A stretch of 64,000 bases of DNA, from NCBI RefSeq assembly GCF_024494385.1, contig NZ_JAEVLT010000014.1:50217-114216 (forward strand), in the 5' to 3' direction. A program made the translations under genes and the position numbers. The stretch comes from Bacillus sp. EB600. Lineage in GTDB: Bacteria; Bacillota; Bacilli; Bacillales; Cytobacillaceae. Below are positions 50,821 through 60,399 of this stretch, in pieces (within the stretch, counting starts at the first letter, position 1; every line of letters starts with the position of its first letter). The notes beneath the pieces are model-generated. The model saw only the letters and a list, made by a program, of their open reading frames with translations, had not been told where the DNA came from and ran no database searches.

Positions 50821-51546
50821 TTACGTAGTTCTATGAGAACTTTTCCTAAATAAATGAACAATAAAAGTTCCCAAGAAGATTGTGATTAAAGTGCTAAAGA
50901 ATACCATCTCATCCATATGGAAACCGAATGCCGAAACAATCATTTTTACACCGATAATCGCAATCAAAACAAACCCAGTGGTCTCGAATTCTGGTATTCT
51001 TTCAATCAACGCAAGGAATAACTGAGCAACCCCTCGCATCATTAAAATTCCTAGTATTCCGCCAAGAAACAGAACCCATACTTGATTAGATACACCAAAT
51101 GCAGACATGATACTGTCGAAGCTAAATGAAATATCCATTAGCTCCACTGTTAAAACGGTTCTCCAAAAGGTCATTTTTTTAAGGTGAACTTCATCTTCAC
51201 CATCATTTTTATTGAGGAAATTTTGAAGGACAATCCAAAGTAAATAATGACCGCAGACGATTTTGATCCAGGCGATGTTTATTAAGAAGACTCCTAATCC
51301 AATTACGAGCAAGCGAAATAAATAGGCTCCAAATATCCCGTAAAACAGGGCCTTCTTACGTTGCTCCTTTGGCAGATGCTTAACCAGTACCGCTAAAACC
51401 AAGGCATTGTCAGCAGATAATAATCCTTCAAGAATAATAAGTGTTCCAATAACCCCCCAGCTCGCAGGATTAAAAAAAACATTTTCAAACGCCTTTTGTG
51501 AAAAAAATGCACTATAATTATTCATTAATTCATGAAGGAACTCCAT
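50821..51546 (-). CDS. TerC-family membrane protein
   Basis: A 241-residue protein with seven hydrophobic segments. EGLLSADNALVLAVLVKHLP and VELMDISFSFDSIMSAFGVS are the two Asp-containing TerC signatures. TerC/Alx/YceF-type proteins export manganese or load it onto secreted enzymes. ATG 51546 follows AGAGGGGAAAT. No yybP-ykoY manganese riboswitch was recognised upstream. It is convergent with the CDF gene, giving a metal-transport pair. Confidence 0.9.
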   Translation of the reverse strand: MEFLHELMNNYSAFFSQKAFENVFFNPASWGVIGTLIILEGLLSADNALVLAVLVKHLPKEQRKKALFYGIFGAYLFRLLVIGLGVFLINIAWIKIVCGHYLLWIVLQNFLNKNDGEDEVHLKKMTFWRTVLTVELMDISFSFDSIMSAFGVSNQVWVLFLGGILGILMMRGVAQLFLALIERIPEFETTGFVLIAIIGVKMIVSAFGFHMDEMVFFSTLITIFLGTFIVHLFRKSSHRTT

Positions 51547-51727
51547 CTGGATTATTTCCCCTCTTCCATCGGTCGTAGGTCCATTTTGCAGCAAATGAAT
51601 AATAAGATGCTACATTTTTTTCGGTTGAAATGCCACTGCTTGGACTCTTAATCTAAATGTATGAAAGGATCTAAAATATATGTTTTTATTTCTGAATGCC
51701 CCTTTTGAAAATTAATTTGCCGGTAGC

Positions 51728-51756
51728 TTGAAAACATTTTCAAAAGATGTTATTCT
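51728..51756 (+). promoter_or_regulatory. SigA-type promoter of csp gene 1
   Basis: TTGAAA (51728-51733), exactly 17 bases, TATTCT (51751-51756). The second csp gene has the same layout, which supports the call. Confidence 0.75.
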
Positions 51757-51804
51757 ATTGAAGATTACTTTTGTTCGGTGTAAAGGATAGTATAAGTACA
51801 ACTT

Positions 51805-51874
51805 TTCGTCTTGATGATCACTGAGAGCAAGGATAGTAATACAATGTGTGTGAACACTTTAGGAGGCAACAAAA
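51805..51874 (+). promoter_or_regulatory. Conserved cold-shock 5' leader, copy 1
   Basis: The untranslated region is nearly identical to that before the second csp gene (shared TGATCACT, GCAAGGATA, GTAATACA and TAGGAGGCAACAAA). With the promoter above it gives a leader of about 110 bases. Such leaders act as RNA thermosensors and translation enhancers for csp mRNAs. Confidence 0.7.
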
Positions 51875-52075
51875 ATGGAAAAAGGTAAAGTAAAATGGTT
51901 TAACAGCGAAAAAGGCTTCGGATTCATCGAACGTGAAGGTGGAGAAGACGTATTCGTTCATTTCTCAGCTATTCAAGGCGAAGGGTTCAAATCATTAGAT
52001 GAAGGCCAAGAAGTTACTTTCGACGTTGAGCAAGGCCAACGTGGAGCTCAAGCAGCTAACGTTCGTAAAGCTTAA
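51875..52075 (+). CDS. Cold shock protein (CspA/CspB family), copy 1
   Basis: A 66-residue OB-fold single-stranded nucleic acid binding protein. RNP1 is KGFGFIERE and RNP2 is VFVHFSAIQ. It melts RNA structure and permits translation in the cold. The C-terminus ends [13 protein letters not shown]. It has a near-identical paralogue 6 kb downstream and a shared leader. Confidence 0.97.
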   Translation: MEKGKVKWFNSEKGFGFIEREGGEDVFVHFSAIQGEGFKSLDEGQEVTFDVEQGQRGAQAANVRKA

Positions 52076-52087
52076 TTATTGACCAAA

Positions 52088-52126
52088 TAAAAAACAGGCT
52101 CTTACTTTAGAGTCTGTTTTTTTTTT
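52088..52126 (+). terminator. Terminator after csp 1
   Basis: AAAACAGG-CTC and GAG-TCTGTTTT stem (one mismatch) with a long T-run. Confidence 0.85.
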
Positions 52127-52386
52127 AGAAAAATGTCGCTGGCAAACATATTTTCAATTAGCTCCCCATATCAACAATAGGAATGACACTATTCTTAAAA
52201 TAAAAAATCCCCACTCACACATGAGCAGGGAAAATGAAAACAGTAAAATTAAATGGTAAATACAGTGTAGCATAGAATTTTACCAAAACCTAATTTTTTA
52301 CAACTTTTTCATTATTTACATTTTCTATTTCAATGTGTGCACTATTTTATTACCATAATGCCTCTAGCTTACACTATATACTAGAC

Positions 52387-52791
52387 CTAGTCGTTCTCAA
52401 CTTGATCTTTATCGAACCAAAGTGGATCATCTATATCAACATCACCATTATAGTTGATTAGTACCTCTTCCCCTGCTTTAATATCTGTATAGGCATAGAA
52501 TTCAAACGTATGGTTTTCAAAGTTAATAATATAATTGGCATTAGGCGTATACGAATGATTAAAAAGACTACCATAGCCTAACACGAGCGCAGTGTGGTTT
52601 ATACCATACTCAAACACATAATCAGCAAATATTGTTTTTTCAATGTAAACATGGTCCCTATTAGGATAGGGAATGACTGGAGCAACATGGATGAGCTGAC
52701 CTTTTTCAATATCAATAGTCGCAAAAACCCCTCTGCTGAATTCTGCTCCATCATTTAATGGGGATGGCTTTATTTCTAATATGTTAATCAC
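52387..52791 (-). CDS. SET-domain protein
   Basis: A 134-residue protein consisting of a SET domain only: SRGVFATIDIEKGQLIHVAP, the pseudoknot LFNHSYTPNANYIINFE and FYAYTDIKAGEEVLINYNGD. These are the NHS and GEE-x-NYG motifs that bind S-adenosylmethionine and the target lysine. Bacterial SET proteins methylate lysines in chromatin-like proteins or ribosomal proteins. The GTG start overlaps its ribosome binding site, so the start is unsure. Single gene. Confidence 0.85.
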   Translation of the reverse strand: MINILEIKPSPLNDGAEFSRGVFATIDIEKGQLIHVAPVIPYPNRDHVYIEKTIFADYVFEYGINHTALVLGYGSLFNHSYTPNANYIINFENHTFEFYAYTDIKAGEEVLINYNGDVDIDDPLWFDKDQVEND

Positions 52792-53057
52792 CTACAATTT
52801 CTTTTTTCTTATTTTATCTTTATCATCTTAACAGTTTATAATGAAGAAGTTAAGATAAAAATTATTCTATGAAAAATAGAATTTTATCAATTATAAATAC
52901 TCTAAAATAATTATACGGGTTCTATAATCGTTACCAGTACTACTCCCCATACCCTACTTGTCCACTTTTACTTGACTGAATCCCGCAGCAAACATGGCGA
53001 GTACAATATTTTAATCAATGCATATAATGGGGTTAAAAAAATTAGGGGGTGGATTTT

Positions 53058-53282
53058 ATGATTATCCATATCATTTTAGGAATTATATTAGGTTTTATCA
53101 TCTGGAAACTTTTGAAAATTACCTTTAAATCGATACTATGGATTGTGTTAATTGGCATTATTGCCCTGCTATTTTTTCCACATTTGTTATTTTTGGTAGG
53201 TGGCATTGGATTCTTGGTATTATGCGCATTAGGAGCCCTTATACTTTTTAGTATTGCAGGATTCTTCTTTTTTAATAATTGA
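53058..53282 (+). CDS. Small membrane protein
   Basis: A 74-residue, almost entirely hydrophobic protein with two or three membrane segments and little polar sequence (IIHIILGIILGFIIWKLLKI, GALILFSIAGFFFF). ATG 53058 after TTAGGGGGTGG; an upstream GTG is inside that site. Not recognised. Confidence 0.6.
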   Translation: MIIHIILGIILGFIIWKLLKITFKSILWIVLIGIIALLFFPHLLFLVGGIGFLVLCALGALILFSIAGFFFFNN

Positions 53283-53381
53283 GCAAATGGTGAGTTCAAA
53301 TGTGTTTTTCAGTTTCCCGGTTTAACATATTCATAATAAAAAAGGCCCTTATCGAAAAAGGAAAATTATTTTCAATAAACG

Positions 53382-53414
53382 AAAACACCACTCCAAGGGA
53401 TGTGGTGTTTTTTC
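53382..53414 (-). terminator. Terminator after sspH-like gene
   Basis: AAAACACCAC ... GTGGTGTTTT followed by T residues. Confidence 0.75.
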
Positions 53415-53452
53415 TTGAAGCTATGCTTTTCCTTTGGCGAAAATTCCACTAT

Positions 53453-53632
53453 TCACTGCTCGATTAGACTTGATACTGAAACACTTTGTTTACTATTTGG
53501 ATTATCGAGAGAATGAATAGTAGCCATACCGTTTTGCTGATCTACATGCTCAATATAGATCCGTGACCCATTGTACAAAACATTGGCCATTGTCGTTGAA
53601 TCAGCAACTTCCTGTGCTCGTTGTGCGTCCAT
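53453..53632 (-). CDS. sspH: Small acid-soluble spore protein, H type
   Basis: A 59-residue protein (MDAQRAQEVADSTTMANVLY then GSRIYIEHVD) of exactly the SspH family length, with conserved MDxQRAxE start and IYIEHVDQQNGMATIHSLDN. SspH is a minor spore-core protein made in the forespore under sigma G. ATG 53632 follows AAGGAGGTTCTGATC. Confidence 0.92.
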   Translation of the reverse strand: MDAQRAQEVADSTTMANVLYNGSRIYIEHVDQQNGMATIHSLDNPNSKQSVSVSSLIEQ

Positions 53633-53950
53633 GATCAGAACCTCCTTTTCGTATGTAACAATTTCAGTATTTACTCTGAGCAACTTTATATTCATTTTAG
53701 AGAGTATGTTGTTTTAGTTTTTTCTTTTCATTATTAGGAATGTAGAATCGAACACCTTAAAACCTGCTCCTAGCCAAATCACCAAAGCTCAGATACCAAT
53801 CGAAAATCGGCTTTAATAATGAAAAACCACTCTCAGGATCAATGAAAGTGGCCTACTACTAATCGTCGGATTAAAACCGATGATCAACTTAACATTTTCT
53901 TAATAGGGTTTATCTTCTTGTATTCCTCCCATTTTCCATAAATGGAGGGA

Positions 53951-54685
53951 TTACTTAGACAGTTTGCGAATTTGCTCGTTAACTTGCTCATCAACAAGTC
54001 CACCATGATAGCAGATCACTTTGCCAATATCAAATCCAGTAAATTTCTTAAACGACTCAAGCGCCGTTGGCATATCTGGTGTTGCTGACGGTTTAGGGCC
54101 GAGAAGTTCCCCATTGAGACTGACCGTTGCATCTCCAGCAATGAGTGTCTTGGTTGATTGATGATAAAGACTAATGTGACCAGGTGTATGACCTGGTGTG
54201 AAAATGACCTGCACTCCGCCGAAAAACGGAAGAATATCACCATCAGAAACAATCTTGGTCACTTTGGCTGCCGTTGGCTTAGGGAACAAAGCCTCCGCCT
54301 GTTTGCGCATATCCTCAGGGAATCCGGATACCATTTTAGTGATCCACTCACGGGTCATCTTGATTGGTACTAGATCCCCTTCGATATATGGTTTATCTTC
54401 TGCATGTGCATAAACATCGATCGGTTTCCCAGCAGCCTTCAGCACTTCCTGAATGCTGCCAATATGATCAATATCCTGATGGGTTAAAATGACCGCGTCA
54501 AGATGATCAAAAGTGACCCCGGCTTTACCCATCGCAGCTTTAATATCTTCCAACGATCCAGGCAAACCAACATCTACTAGAACAGCATGGTGATCATCAT
54601 GGAGAAGAGTCGGATGGATCGCCGACCTGTTTCCCATCATGTTCATCTCTATTTCCAAAACTTCAATACCATTATCAATCTTCAT
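53951..54685 (-). CDS. MBL-fold metallo-hydrolase
   Basis: A 244-residue metallo-beta-lactamase-fold hydrolase. THQDIDHIGSIQE is the HxHxDH metal motif, FTPGHTPGHISLY carries the next histidine, IAGDATVSLNG the bridging Asp, and YHGGLVDEQ a late His. It resembles B. subtilis YflN and quorum-quenching lactonases. ATG 54685 follows TTTGGGGAATAA. Substrate unknown. Confidence 0.9.
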   Translation of the reverse strand: MKIDNGIEVLEIEMNMMGNRSAIHPTLLHDDHHAVLVDVGLPGSLEDIKAAMGKAGVTFDHLDAVILTHQDIDHIGSIQEVLKAAGKPIDVYAHAEDKPYIEGDLVPIKMTREWITKMVSGFPEDMRKQAEALFPKPTAAKVTKIVSDGDILPFFGGVQVIFTPGHTPGHISLYHQSTKTLIAGDATVSLNGELLGPKPSATPDMPTALESFKKFTGFDIGKVICYHGGLVDEQVNEQIRKLSK

Positions 54686-55060
54686 AATTATTCCCCAAAG
54701 CAATTTACCTGCTTTGGTCCACCTCCCTATTGTTTACAAAAATATTAACTATTCAATCTTATCAAAAATCCTTCGACTTGGAAAAATTCTTTGACACTTT
54801 TCTTTTCATGAAGAGCCTTAATTAAAAAAGATAGTTGGATATAGTAAATTTGAATTATACTTTGGTATAATGAGGAAGTCGCAATGAACTTTTCAGTGAC
54901 AAGCAATGGTCGCCGGTCCCTACTCTAAAATCTGCCCAGAATAAAAATAATGCTATCAATGAATTTGGATTTTTGTCCAGGTGCCTAATAGATCACTAGT
55001 ATCGGTTAAAATACTATTAGTCTAAAAAACTTTAATAACCTACTTTTTGAGGTGAAAACC
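54686..55060. other. Intergenic region upstream of the L,D-transpeptidase
   Basis: 375 bases; a candidate -10 (TATAAT, 54866-54871) could serve the transpeptidase gene, giving a leader near 190 bases. No recognised riboswitch or small gene. Confidence 0.4.
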
Positions 55061-56443
55061 ATGCGTAAAATTACTATCATCAGTATCAGCAGTATGATCA
55101 TTATTATTGCAATTGTATTTACAGGAATCAGTTATTATCAAGCAACACGATTCAATCGGCATATCGCAATCAACGACACAGACGTCGGTGGAATGACTGC
55201 TGATCAAGCAATTAAAAAATTAACATCAACTGGATTAAAAAACGTAGTCTATGTTGGAAATGAACAAATTTTTAATGGAAAAGATACAAAAATGGGCTTT
55301 ACGAATAAAGACCTGCCCGCGGTCAAGAAATTACTTACTAAACAACGGACATTGTTCCCATCTTCAAAGGAACAAAATTATGTGCTGATACCAAGCAAAG
55401 CAGATCAGTATCGAAGCCAAACGATGAAAAAAGAAGTAGAAGAAAAGCTTACATCCATGAATAATAGTTTAAAAGCACCACAAGATGCTCAAGCCCATTT
55501 GGATCATGGTCAAATCACCATCTCCAAAAGCATTAATGGGAAACAGTATGATGTAGCAAGCTTAATAAAGGATTATCAGAAACAGGAATACAACAGTGAA
55601 ATCCATTTGAATGCCGAATACATACAGCCTATTAAAGAGGACAGTCCGATTGTAAAAAAAGAAGAAAAAATGCTGCAGGAACTTGCCCAGCGAACAGTTG
55701 ATTATAAGGTACAAAACCAAGTTTACTCCTTAAAAGGAAGCGATTTAATTACAAATGCATCCGTGTCAAAAGATATGAAGGTTACGATTGACCCAGGCGA
55801 CATTAAGAATAAACTTACTGAAATTAATAATTCACAGTCAACATTAAATAAAAATTTCCAATTCAAGACACATTCAGGTTCGGTCATATCGGTAAAAGGA
55901 CAATCCTACGGCTGGGCCATCAACGTCGCCGAAGAAACGAAGCGAATTCAGGAAGCCTTTGAAAAAGGAGAAAAATCTCTTCCTGCCGATAAAATATACG
56001 GAACTGGCTGGAGAACTTACGGCACCGGCTATCAAACTACGACGAACAATGGCATTGGTGACACGTATGCGGAAATTTCTATTCAGGAACAGCATATTTG
56101 GATTTATAAAAATGGGCAAGTGGCTGTCGATACAAATGTCGTTACAGGCAGACACAACACGAACGAAGATACGCATCCGGGAGTATGGTATATCGAGTAT
56201 AAAAAATCACCATCCGTACTAAAAGGCAGTGAAGTAGGCAATCCAAATTACTCGGTTAAAGTAAACTATTGGGCTCCTTTTACACTCGACGGGCAGGGTT
56301 TTCACGATGCCGGCTGGCGTAAAAACTGGGCAAGTGATGCCTATCTTACTGCAGGGTCGGGTGGCTGCGTTAACACCCCACCAAGTGTGATGAAAACGGT
56401 CTATGACACACTTAGTCAAAACGATCCAGTAGTCGTTTATTAA
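55061..56443 (+). CDS. L,D-transpeptidase (YkuD) with PG-binding_4 domains
   Basis: A 460-residue envelope protein with an N-terminal membrane anchor (residues 4-25), two peptidoglycan-binding-4-type domains in the middle and a C-terminal YkuD catalytic domain from about residue 340. The catalytic segment is GFHDAGWRKNWA...GSGGCVNTPPSVM. The nucleophile Cys and upstream His are present, but the usual SHGC reads SGGC. These enzymes form 3-3 peptidoglycan crosslinks. ATG 55061 follows GAGGTGAAAACC. Confidence 0.9.
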   Translation: MRKITIISISSMIIIIAIVFTGISYYQATRFNRHIAINDTDVGGMTADQAIKKLTSTGLKNVVYVGNEQIFNGKDTKMGFTNKDLPAVKKLLTKQRTLFPSSKEQNYVLIPSKADQYRSQTMKKEVEEKLTSMNNSLKAPQDAQAHLDHGQITISKSINGKQYDVASLIKDYQKQEYNSEIHLNAEYIQPIKEDSPIVKKEEKMLQELAQRTVDYKVQNQVYSLKGSDLITNASVSKDMKVTIDPGDIKNKLTEINNSQSTLNKNFQFKTHSGSVISVKGQSYGWAINVAEETKRIQEAFEKGEKSLPADKIYGTGWRTYGTGYQTTTNNGIGDTYAEISIQEQHIWIYKNGQVAVDTNVVTGRHNTNEDTHPGVWYIEYKKSPSVLKGSEVGNPNYSVKVNYWAPFTLDGQGFHDAGWRKNWASDAYLTAGSGGCVNTPPSVMKTVYDTLSQNDPVVVY

Positions 56444-56493
56444 GAAATAGCAATCAAACCTTTTCGCATCAATGGATTAAAAATCCTTACTAA

Positions 56494-56541
56494 AAAAAGG
56501 TAGTTACCTATTAGTTATGACAAATAGGTAACTACCTTTTT
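56494..56541 (+). terminator. Strong terminator
   Basis: AAAAAGGTAGTTACCTATT and AATAGGTAACTACCTTTTT pair over 19 bases; serves the transpeptidase and perhaps the opposite strand. Confidence 0.9.
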
Positions 56542-56591
56542 TGTTTTACTTATGAAGTAAACTTGAAAAAGCGATAATCGATTACTTTACT

Positions 56592-57155
56592 CTATTCAGC
56601 AATTTCTTCAATTATTTTCGCAGGAATTCCACCTACTACAACATTGTCTGGTACATCTTTTGTTACGACCACTCCTGAAGCGATAACAACATTATTACCT
56701 ATAGTAACTCCAGGGTTAATGACGGATCTTCCACCAATCCAGACATTATTACAAATTGTTACTGGCTTTCCGTATTATCCCCCTGATAATCTTTCCGTCG
56801 GATCTAGTGGATGAGTTGCAGTATATATGTGGACGCCTGGTGCTATAAGGCAGTTGTCACCTATCCTAATCTCACAAACATCCAGAAATACACAATCAAA
56901 ATTAGCATAAAAATTTTCACCAAGATGTATGTTGTAACCATAATCACACCGAAACGTTGGTTCGATGTATAGATTATTTCCAGTTGAACCAAATAGTTCT
57001 TTTAATAATTCAATTCTCATGTTGTCATCCGTTTCGATTGTTTGATTATATAACCTTGTTAGCCTCCTTGCATTTAATCTTTCTGTTAGTAATTCTTTGT
57101 CGGCAGCATTATAGAGTTCCCCATTCAACATTTTCGCTTTTTCAGTCTTCATCAT
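56592..57155 (-). pseudogene. Sugar O-acetyltransferase (maltose acetyltransferase type) with internal stop
   Basis: The first 126 codons encode the hexapeptide-repeat acyltransferase start ([57 protein letters not shown]). An in-frame TAA follows the ERLSGG segment at about 56777. The same frame then continues as [39 protein letters not shown] and [13 protein letters not shown] to the true stop at 56592. A single GAA-to-TAA change explains it. The left-handed beta-helix needs both parts, so the product is probably inactive. Confidence 0.85.
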
Positions 57156-57320
57156 TAGAAACTCCTTGATAATAATATTTATGAAACAATCATTTCATAT
57201 TATTTACCTTACCTTCTTCACTATCCTGAATCTTAATGCAATAAGAAAAAGGCCACTAAGATAGTAGCCATATCTTCAACCCCTTCACTTTTTTAAAAAT
57301 TTATTCATGGACCCCAATAT

Positions 57321-57530
57321 CTACTTTAATTCTTTTATTTGTTCAATATGTCGCTGTTCATGCAAATATAATAATTCAATCCATTGTTCTAAGGGGAGTT
57401 CCCCAAAGATGGGGTGTTTTGCTGATTTTCCGACAATATGGAATCGTCTTTTATTGAACTAAATACATCCAACAATTTATTTCTCGAGTCATTTAACAAA
57501 TCAATTATTTGCTGATATCTAATTGGTATT
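57321..57530 (-). pseudogene. DinB-family protein remnant (frameshifted)
   Basis: Minus-strand reading gives YQQIIDLLNDSRNKLLDVFS in one frame, then in another HIVGKSAKHPIFGELPLEQW followed by HEQRHIEQIKELK and a stop at 57321. The second part holds the typical C-terminal H-x3-H metal site of DinB/YfiT-like four-helix proteins. The N-terminal half is missing. Non-functional. Confidence 0.75.
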
Positions 57531-57815
57531 TAAATAAGAATTTGCTAATGGAATAAAATTTTATAATTCATTTTACAACTTAACAGTATTATACTATTTA
57601 TTACCACAACACTGTATAAATTTTATTCAACAAATTTTTCTACACAGGATTTTTTCATCTTTACCGAACTGTCAATTCAACTTGATGAAATAGTACCAGG
57701 TGAACCTACCAGCCTCCTTATTGTCTGCCACTTTTGCTTACGACCATAACAACGATCGGCTTTAATCTAAAATTCCCTCTTCTTCAAAAAAAAAATTTAC
57801 GAATTGGTTTTAAAC

Positions 57816-57844
57816 TTGAAAGCCCTTTCAGTAAATGATATTAT
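57816..57844 (+). promoter_or_regulatory. SigA-type promoter of csp gene 2
   Basis: TTGAAA (57816-57821), 17 bases, TATTAT (57839-57844); the layout is identical to that before csp gene 1. Confidence 0.75.
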
Positions 57845-57894
57845 ATTGATGATTATTTTTGTGCTGGTGATACAGGATCGAATAATAAAGATTT

Positions 57895-57963
57895 GGTCTT
57901 AATGATCACTAAGGGCAAGGATAAGTAATACATTGTGTTTTAACACTCTAGGAGGCAACAAAC
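57895..57963 (+). promoter_or_regulatory. Conserved cold-shock 5' leader, copy 2
   Basis: Shares TGATCACTAA, GCAAGGATA, GTAATACA and TAGGAGGCAACAAA with the copy at 51805-51874; differences are mostly single bases. Conservation outside coding sequence suggests a functional RNA element. Confidence 0.7.
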
Positions 57964-58164
57964 ATGGAAAATGGTAAAGTAAAATGGTTTAACAGTGAAA
58001 AGGGCTTCGGATTCATCGAACGTGAAGGTGGAGAAGATGTATTCGTTCATTTCTCTGCTATTCAAAGCGAAGGGTTCAAAACATTAGATGAAGGTCAAGA
58101 AGTGACTTTTGACGTTGAACAAGGTCAACGTGGACCACAAGCTGCAAATGTTCGGAAAGCATAA
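57964..58164 (+). CDS. Cold shock protein (CspA/CspB family), copy 2
   Basis: 66 residues, differing from the first copy at only a handful of positions (for example MENGK against MEKGK, QSEGFKT against QGEGFKS, RGPQ against RGAQ). RNP1 and RNP2 motifs are intact. Likely a recent tandem duplication with promoter and leader. Confidence 0.97.
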   Translation: MENGKVKWFNSEKGFGFIEREGGEDVFVHFSAIQSEGFKTLDEGQEVTFDVEQGQRGPQAANVRKA

Positions 58165-58179
58165 TAATCAAGCCAATAT

Positions 58180-58209
58180 AAACAGACTCTTATAGAAGAG
58201 TCTGTTTTT
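58180..58209 (+). terminator. Terminator after csp 2
   Basis: AAACAGACTCTT, short loop, AAGAGTCTGTTTTT; related to the terminator of csp 1. Confidence 0.85.
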
Positions 58210-58284
58210 TATTAGAAAACAAAACACTTTTATGGATTAGGTCTCTAAAATTCTTTTCATTCCTTCTGAATGAACTGGAATGGA

Positions 58285-59136
58285 TTAAAACTCTTCATAT
58301 ACAGCAGGATCTTGATTGTTAATACGTCCATCAGTGCGGGTTAATCCTGAAATCATACTCATTTCTGTTTCATCTAGTGAAAAGTCAAAAATCGATATAT
58401 TTTCAAGTTGTCGTGCTGGTGATGAAGATTTCGGAATAGGAATGGCACCTAGTTGATAATGCCACCGTAAAATAATTTGTGGGATCGTTTTATTATGTTG
58501 GGCAGCTATTGTTTGTAATGTGTCAATTTGGATGTCTTTAAAGCCACGAGTAAATGGACTCCATGATTCTGTTGTAATGTTATTCTCTTCATGCCATTTT
58601 CTTTGTGGTGCTTGATTGAAATATGGATGTAGTTCTATTTGGTTTATGCTAGGCTTAACGCCAGTTTCCTTTTCTAAACGTTCTATATGTTCAGGTATAA
58701 AATTACAAACACCAATCGAACGAATAAGCCCCCTCTTTTTTGCGTCAATTAATGCTTGCCAGGCTTCCACATATTGTTCCTGTTTAGGGTTAGGCCAATG
58801 AATTAGATATAAATCATAATAATCTAGATTTGCTCGATATAAGGATTCTTGAATAGTAGTAACAGCTTTGTCATATTCTTGATAGCGACCTGGTAATTTG
58901 GATGTAATTCTTAATTCTTCTCTGGGAACAGAACTGCGTCTAACGGCTTCACCGACAGTTCCTTCGTTTTCATAATTATAAGCAGAATCAATTAGCCGAT
59001 AGCCTATATCAATTGCATTGTTAATAGCATTGGCACCTTCATTGCCTCTAAGCATATATGTACCCAAACCTATAACCGGCAAAGTAGTCCCGTCATTAAG
59101 TGTAATCTCTGGAATAGATTTATTCATAACCATCAC
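58285..59136 (-). CDS. Aldo/keto reductase
   Basis: A 280-283-residue AKR. Catalytic Asp and Tyr are in LIDSAYNYENEGTVGEA, Lys in RITSKLPG and His in YLIHWPNP; NADPH-binding IPIPKSSSPARQLEN is in the expected place. Relatives include 2,5-diketogluconate reductase and YtbE/YvgN. The start may be M4 (NKSIPEI), which is better spaced from GAGGGAG. Substrate unknown. Confidence 0.92.
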   Translation of the reverse strand: MMVMNKSIPEITLNDGTTLPVIGLGTYMLRGNEGANAINNAIDIGYRLIDSAYNYENEGTVGEAVRRSSVPREELRITSKLPGRYQEYDKAVTTIQESLYRANLDYYDLYLIHWPNPKQEQYVEAWQALIDAKKRGLIRSIGVCNFIPEHIERLEKETGVKPSINQIELHPYFNQAPQRKWHEENNITTESWSPFTRGFKDIQIDTLQTIAAQHNKTIPQIILRWHYQLGAIPIPKSSSPARQLENISIFDFSLDETEMSMISGLTRTDGRINNQDPAVYEEF

Positions 59137-59295
59137 TCCCTCTCAGTAATAGATTAATATTACCATAAATAGAAATAATTTCATTATTTAACGATCAATA
59201 ACTGTCATATAAGCTGAAGAAGTGAAAAAGCATTCAAGGACAGCTCCCTAAATGCTTTTTGTTTATTTTTAGCTTCTTGTTTTTCCTACAAACAT

Positions 59296-60207
59296 CTAGA
59301 GAATAAAGTTAGCAAAAATATACAATATTCCGATGCTAATTATCATTGTTATATTCGATATCGTGGCCATTAAACCGATAGAGTGGTTGCTATATTTAAA
59401 TTCAACTGCAAATGTTATGGCGGATGTGGCAACAGGCAGCAATAGTCCGATCAATATGGTATATCGAAGCATCTGTCCCAATGGAAGAAAAAAGTATAAG
59501 GCTACACCAAAAAGCAAGCCTAAACCATATCGAAAAGTTAGCACTTTCAACATAGGTTTAATAAATTGTTTTTCAAATCTAAAATTCAAATAAAGTCCCA
59601 ATAGTAACAAGGATAACGGCATGTTAGCTCCTGATATTTTACTTGCAACAGCAATCACCGTATCAGGTAAATGGATATGACTAAAATTTAAAACGGTCGC
59701 AATAACATATGTCATTAAAGGAACAGACTTGCCAAGTTTTTTTAAAATTTCAATTGGTTTTAGACTTAGCCCTTCAACTGAAAAATAACTTCCTAAAATA
59801 TAAGCAATTCCAAAGACAATAAACGACGTTCCGACGTCAAACATGCCAAAATACAGTAAACCAGCTTTACCCCAGATGGCAGAAACAAGCGGAAATGCAA
59901 ACAAGCCAACATTAAATCCTAAAGATACCATCAGAAAAGATCCTCTAAGTTCTCTTTCCTCCTTTTTAAAAACAAAGAAGCCGAGAAAGGATGTAACGAT
60001 TCCATAAATGAGTACAATAACTGGTATAAAAGTTAAAGAAGTTTCGATTTTTGCAGAATCTAATGTAACAAGGACTAATGCTGGAAGCGTAATTTTAAAA
60101 ATAAGTTTTGCGATTACTTCCCCATCTTTTTCTTGTAAAACATTTAACCGTTTTAACAGATACCCAAGTGCAATGATGATAAAGATATAGAGAAATTCCT
60201 GGTTCAT
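59296..60207 (-). CDS. AEC-family transporter
   Basis: A 303-residue membrane protein with ten hydrophobic segments of the auxin efflux carrier family: YLLKRLNVLQEKDGEVIAKL, ITLPALVLVTL, and a central SGANMPLSLLLLGLYL. Bacterial members export or import dicarboxylates such as malate. ATG after GAGGAGAGC. Monocistronic. Confidence 0.9.
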   Translation of the reverse strand: MNQEFLYIFIIIALGYLLKRLNVLQEKDGEVIAKLIFKITLPALVLVTLDSAKIETSLTFIPVIVLIYGIVTSFLGFFVFKKEERELRGSFLMVSLGFNVGLFAFPLVSAIWGKAGLLYFGMFDVGTSFIVFGIAYILGSYFSVEGLSLKPIEILKKLGKSVPLMTYVIATVLNFSHIHLPDTVIAVASKISGANMPLSLLLLGLYLNFRFEKQFIKPMLKVLTFRYGLGLLFGVALYFFLPLGQMLRYTILIGLLLPVATSAITFAVEFKYSNHSIGLMATISNITMIISIGILYIFANFIL

Positions 60208-60399
60208 GTAAAAAATGCTCTCCTCTAAGATGTATTATTTATTTTTATATTTTCTGTATCTGATTGTAATACATTCTCACCAATAAGTTAATTTTAATTG
60301 CAATGTTTCCGAATAGTAACTATACAAAAAAAGGTGAACGAAATATCGTATCACCCCTTTAAAAAGTTATTCCTGATATATTATTATAAACATAAATTA

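Noticed and set aside
51547..51700. Manganese riboswitch before terC-like gene
   Set aside because: Only loose matches to yybP-ykoY elements; the required loops are not present.
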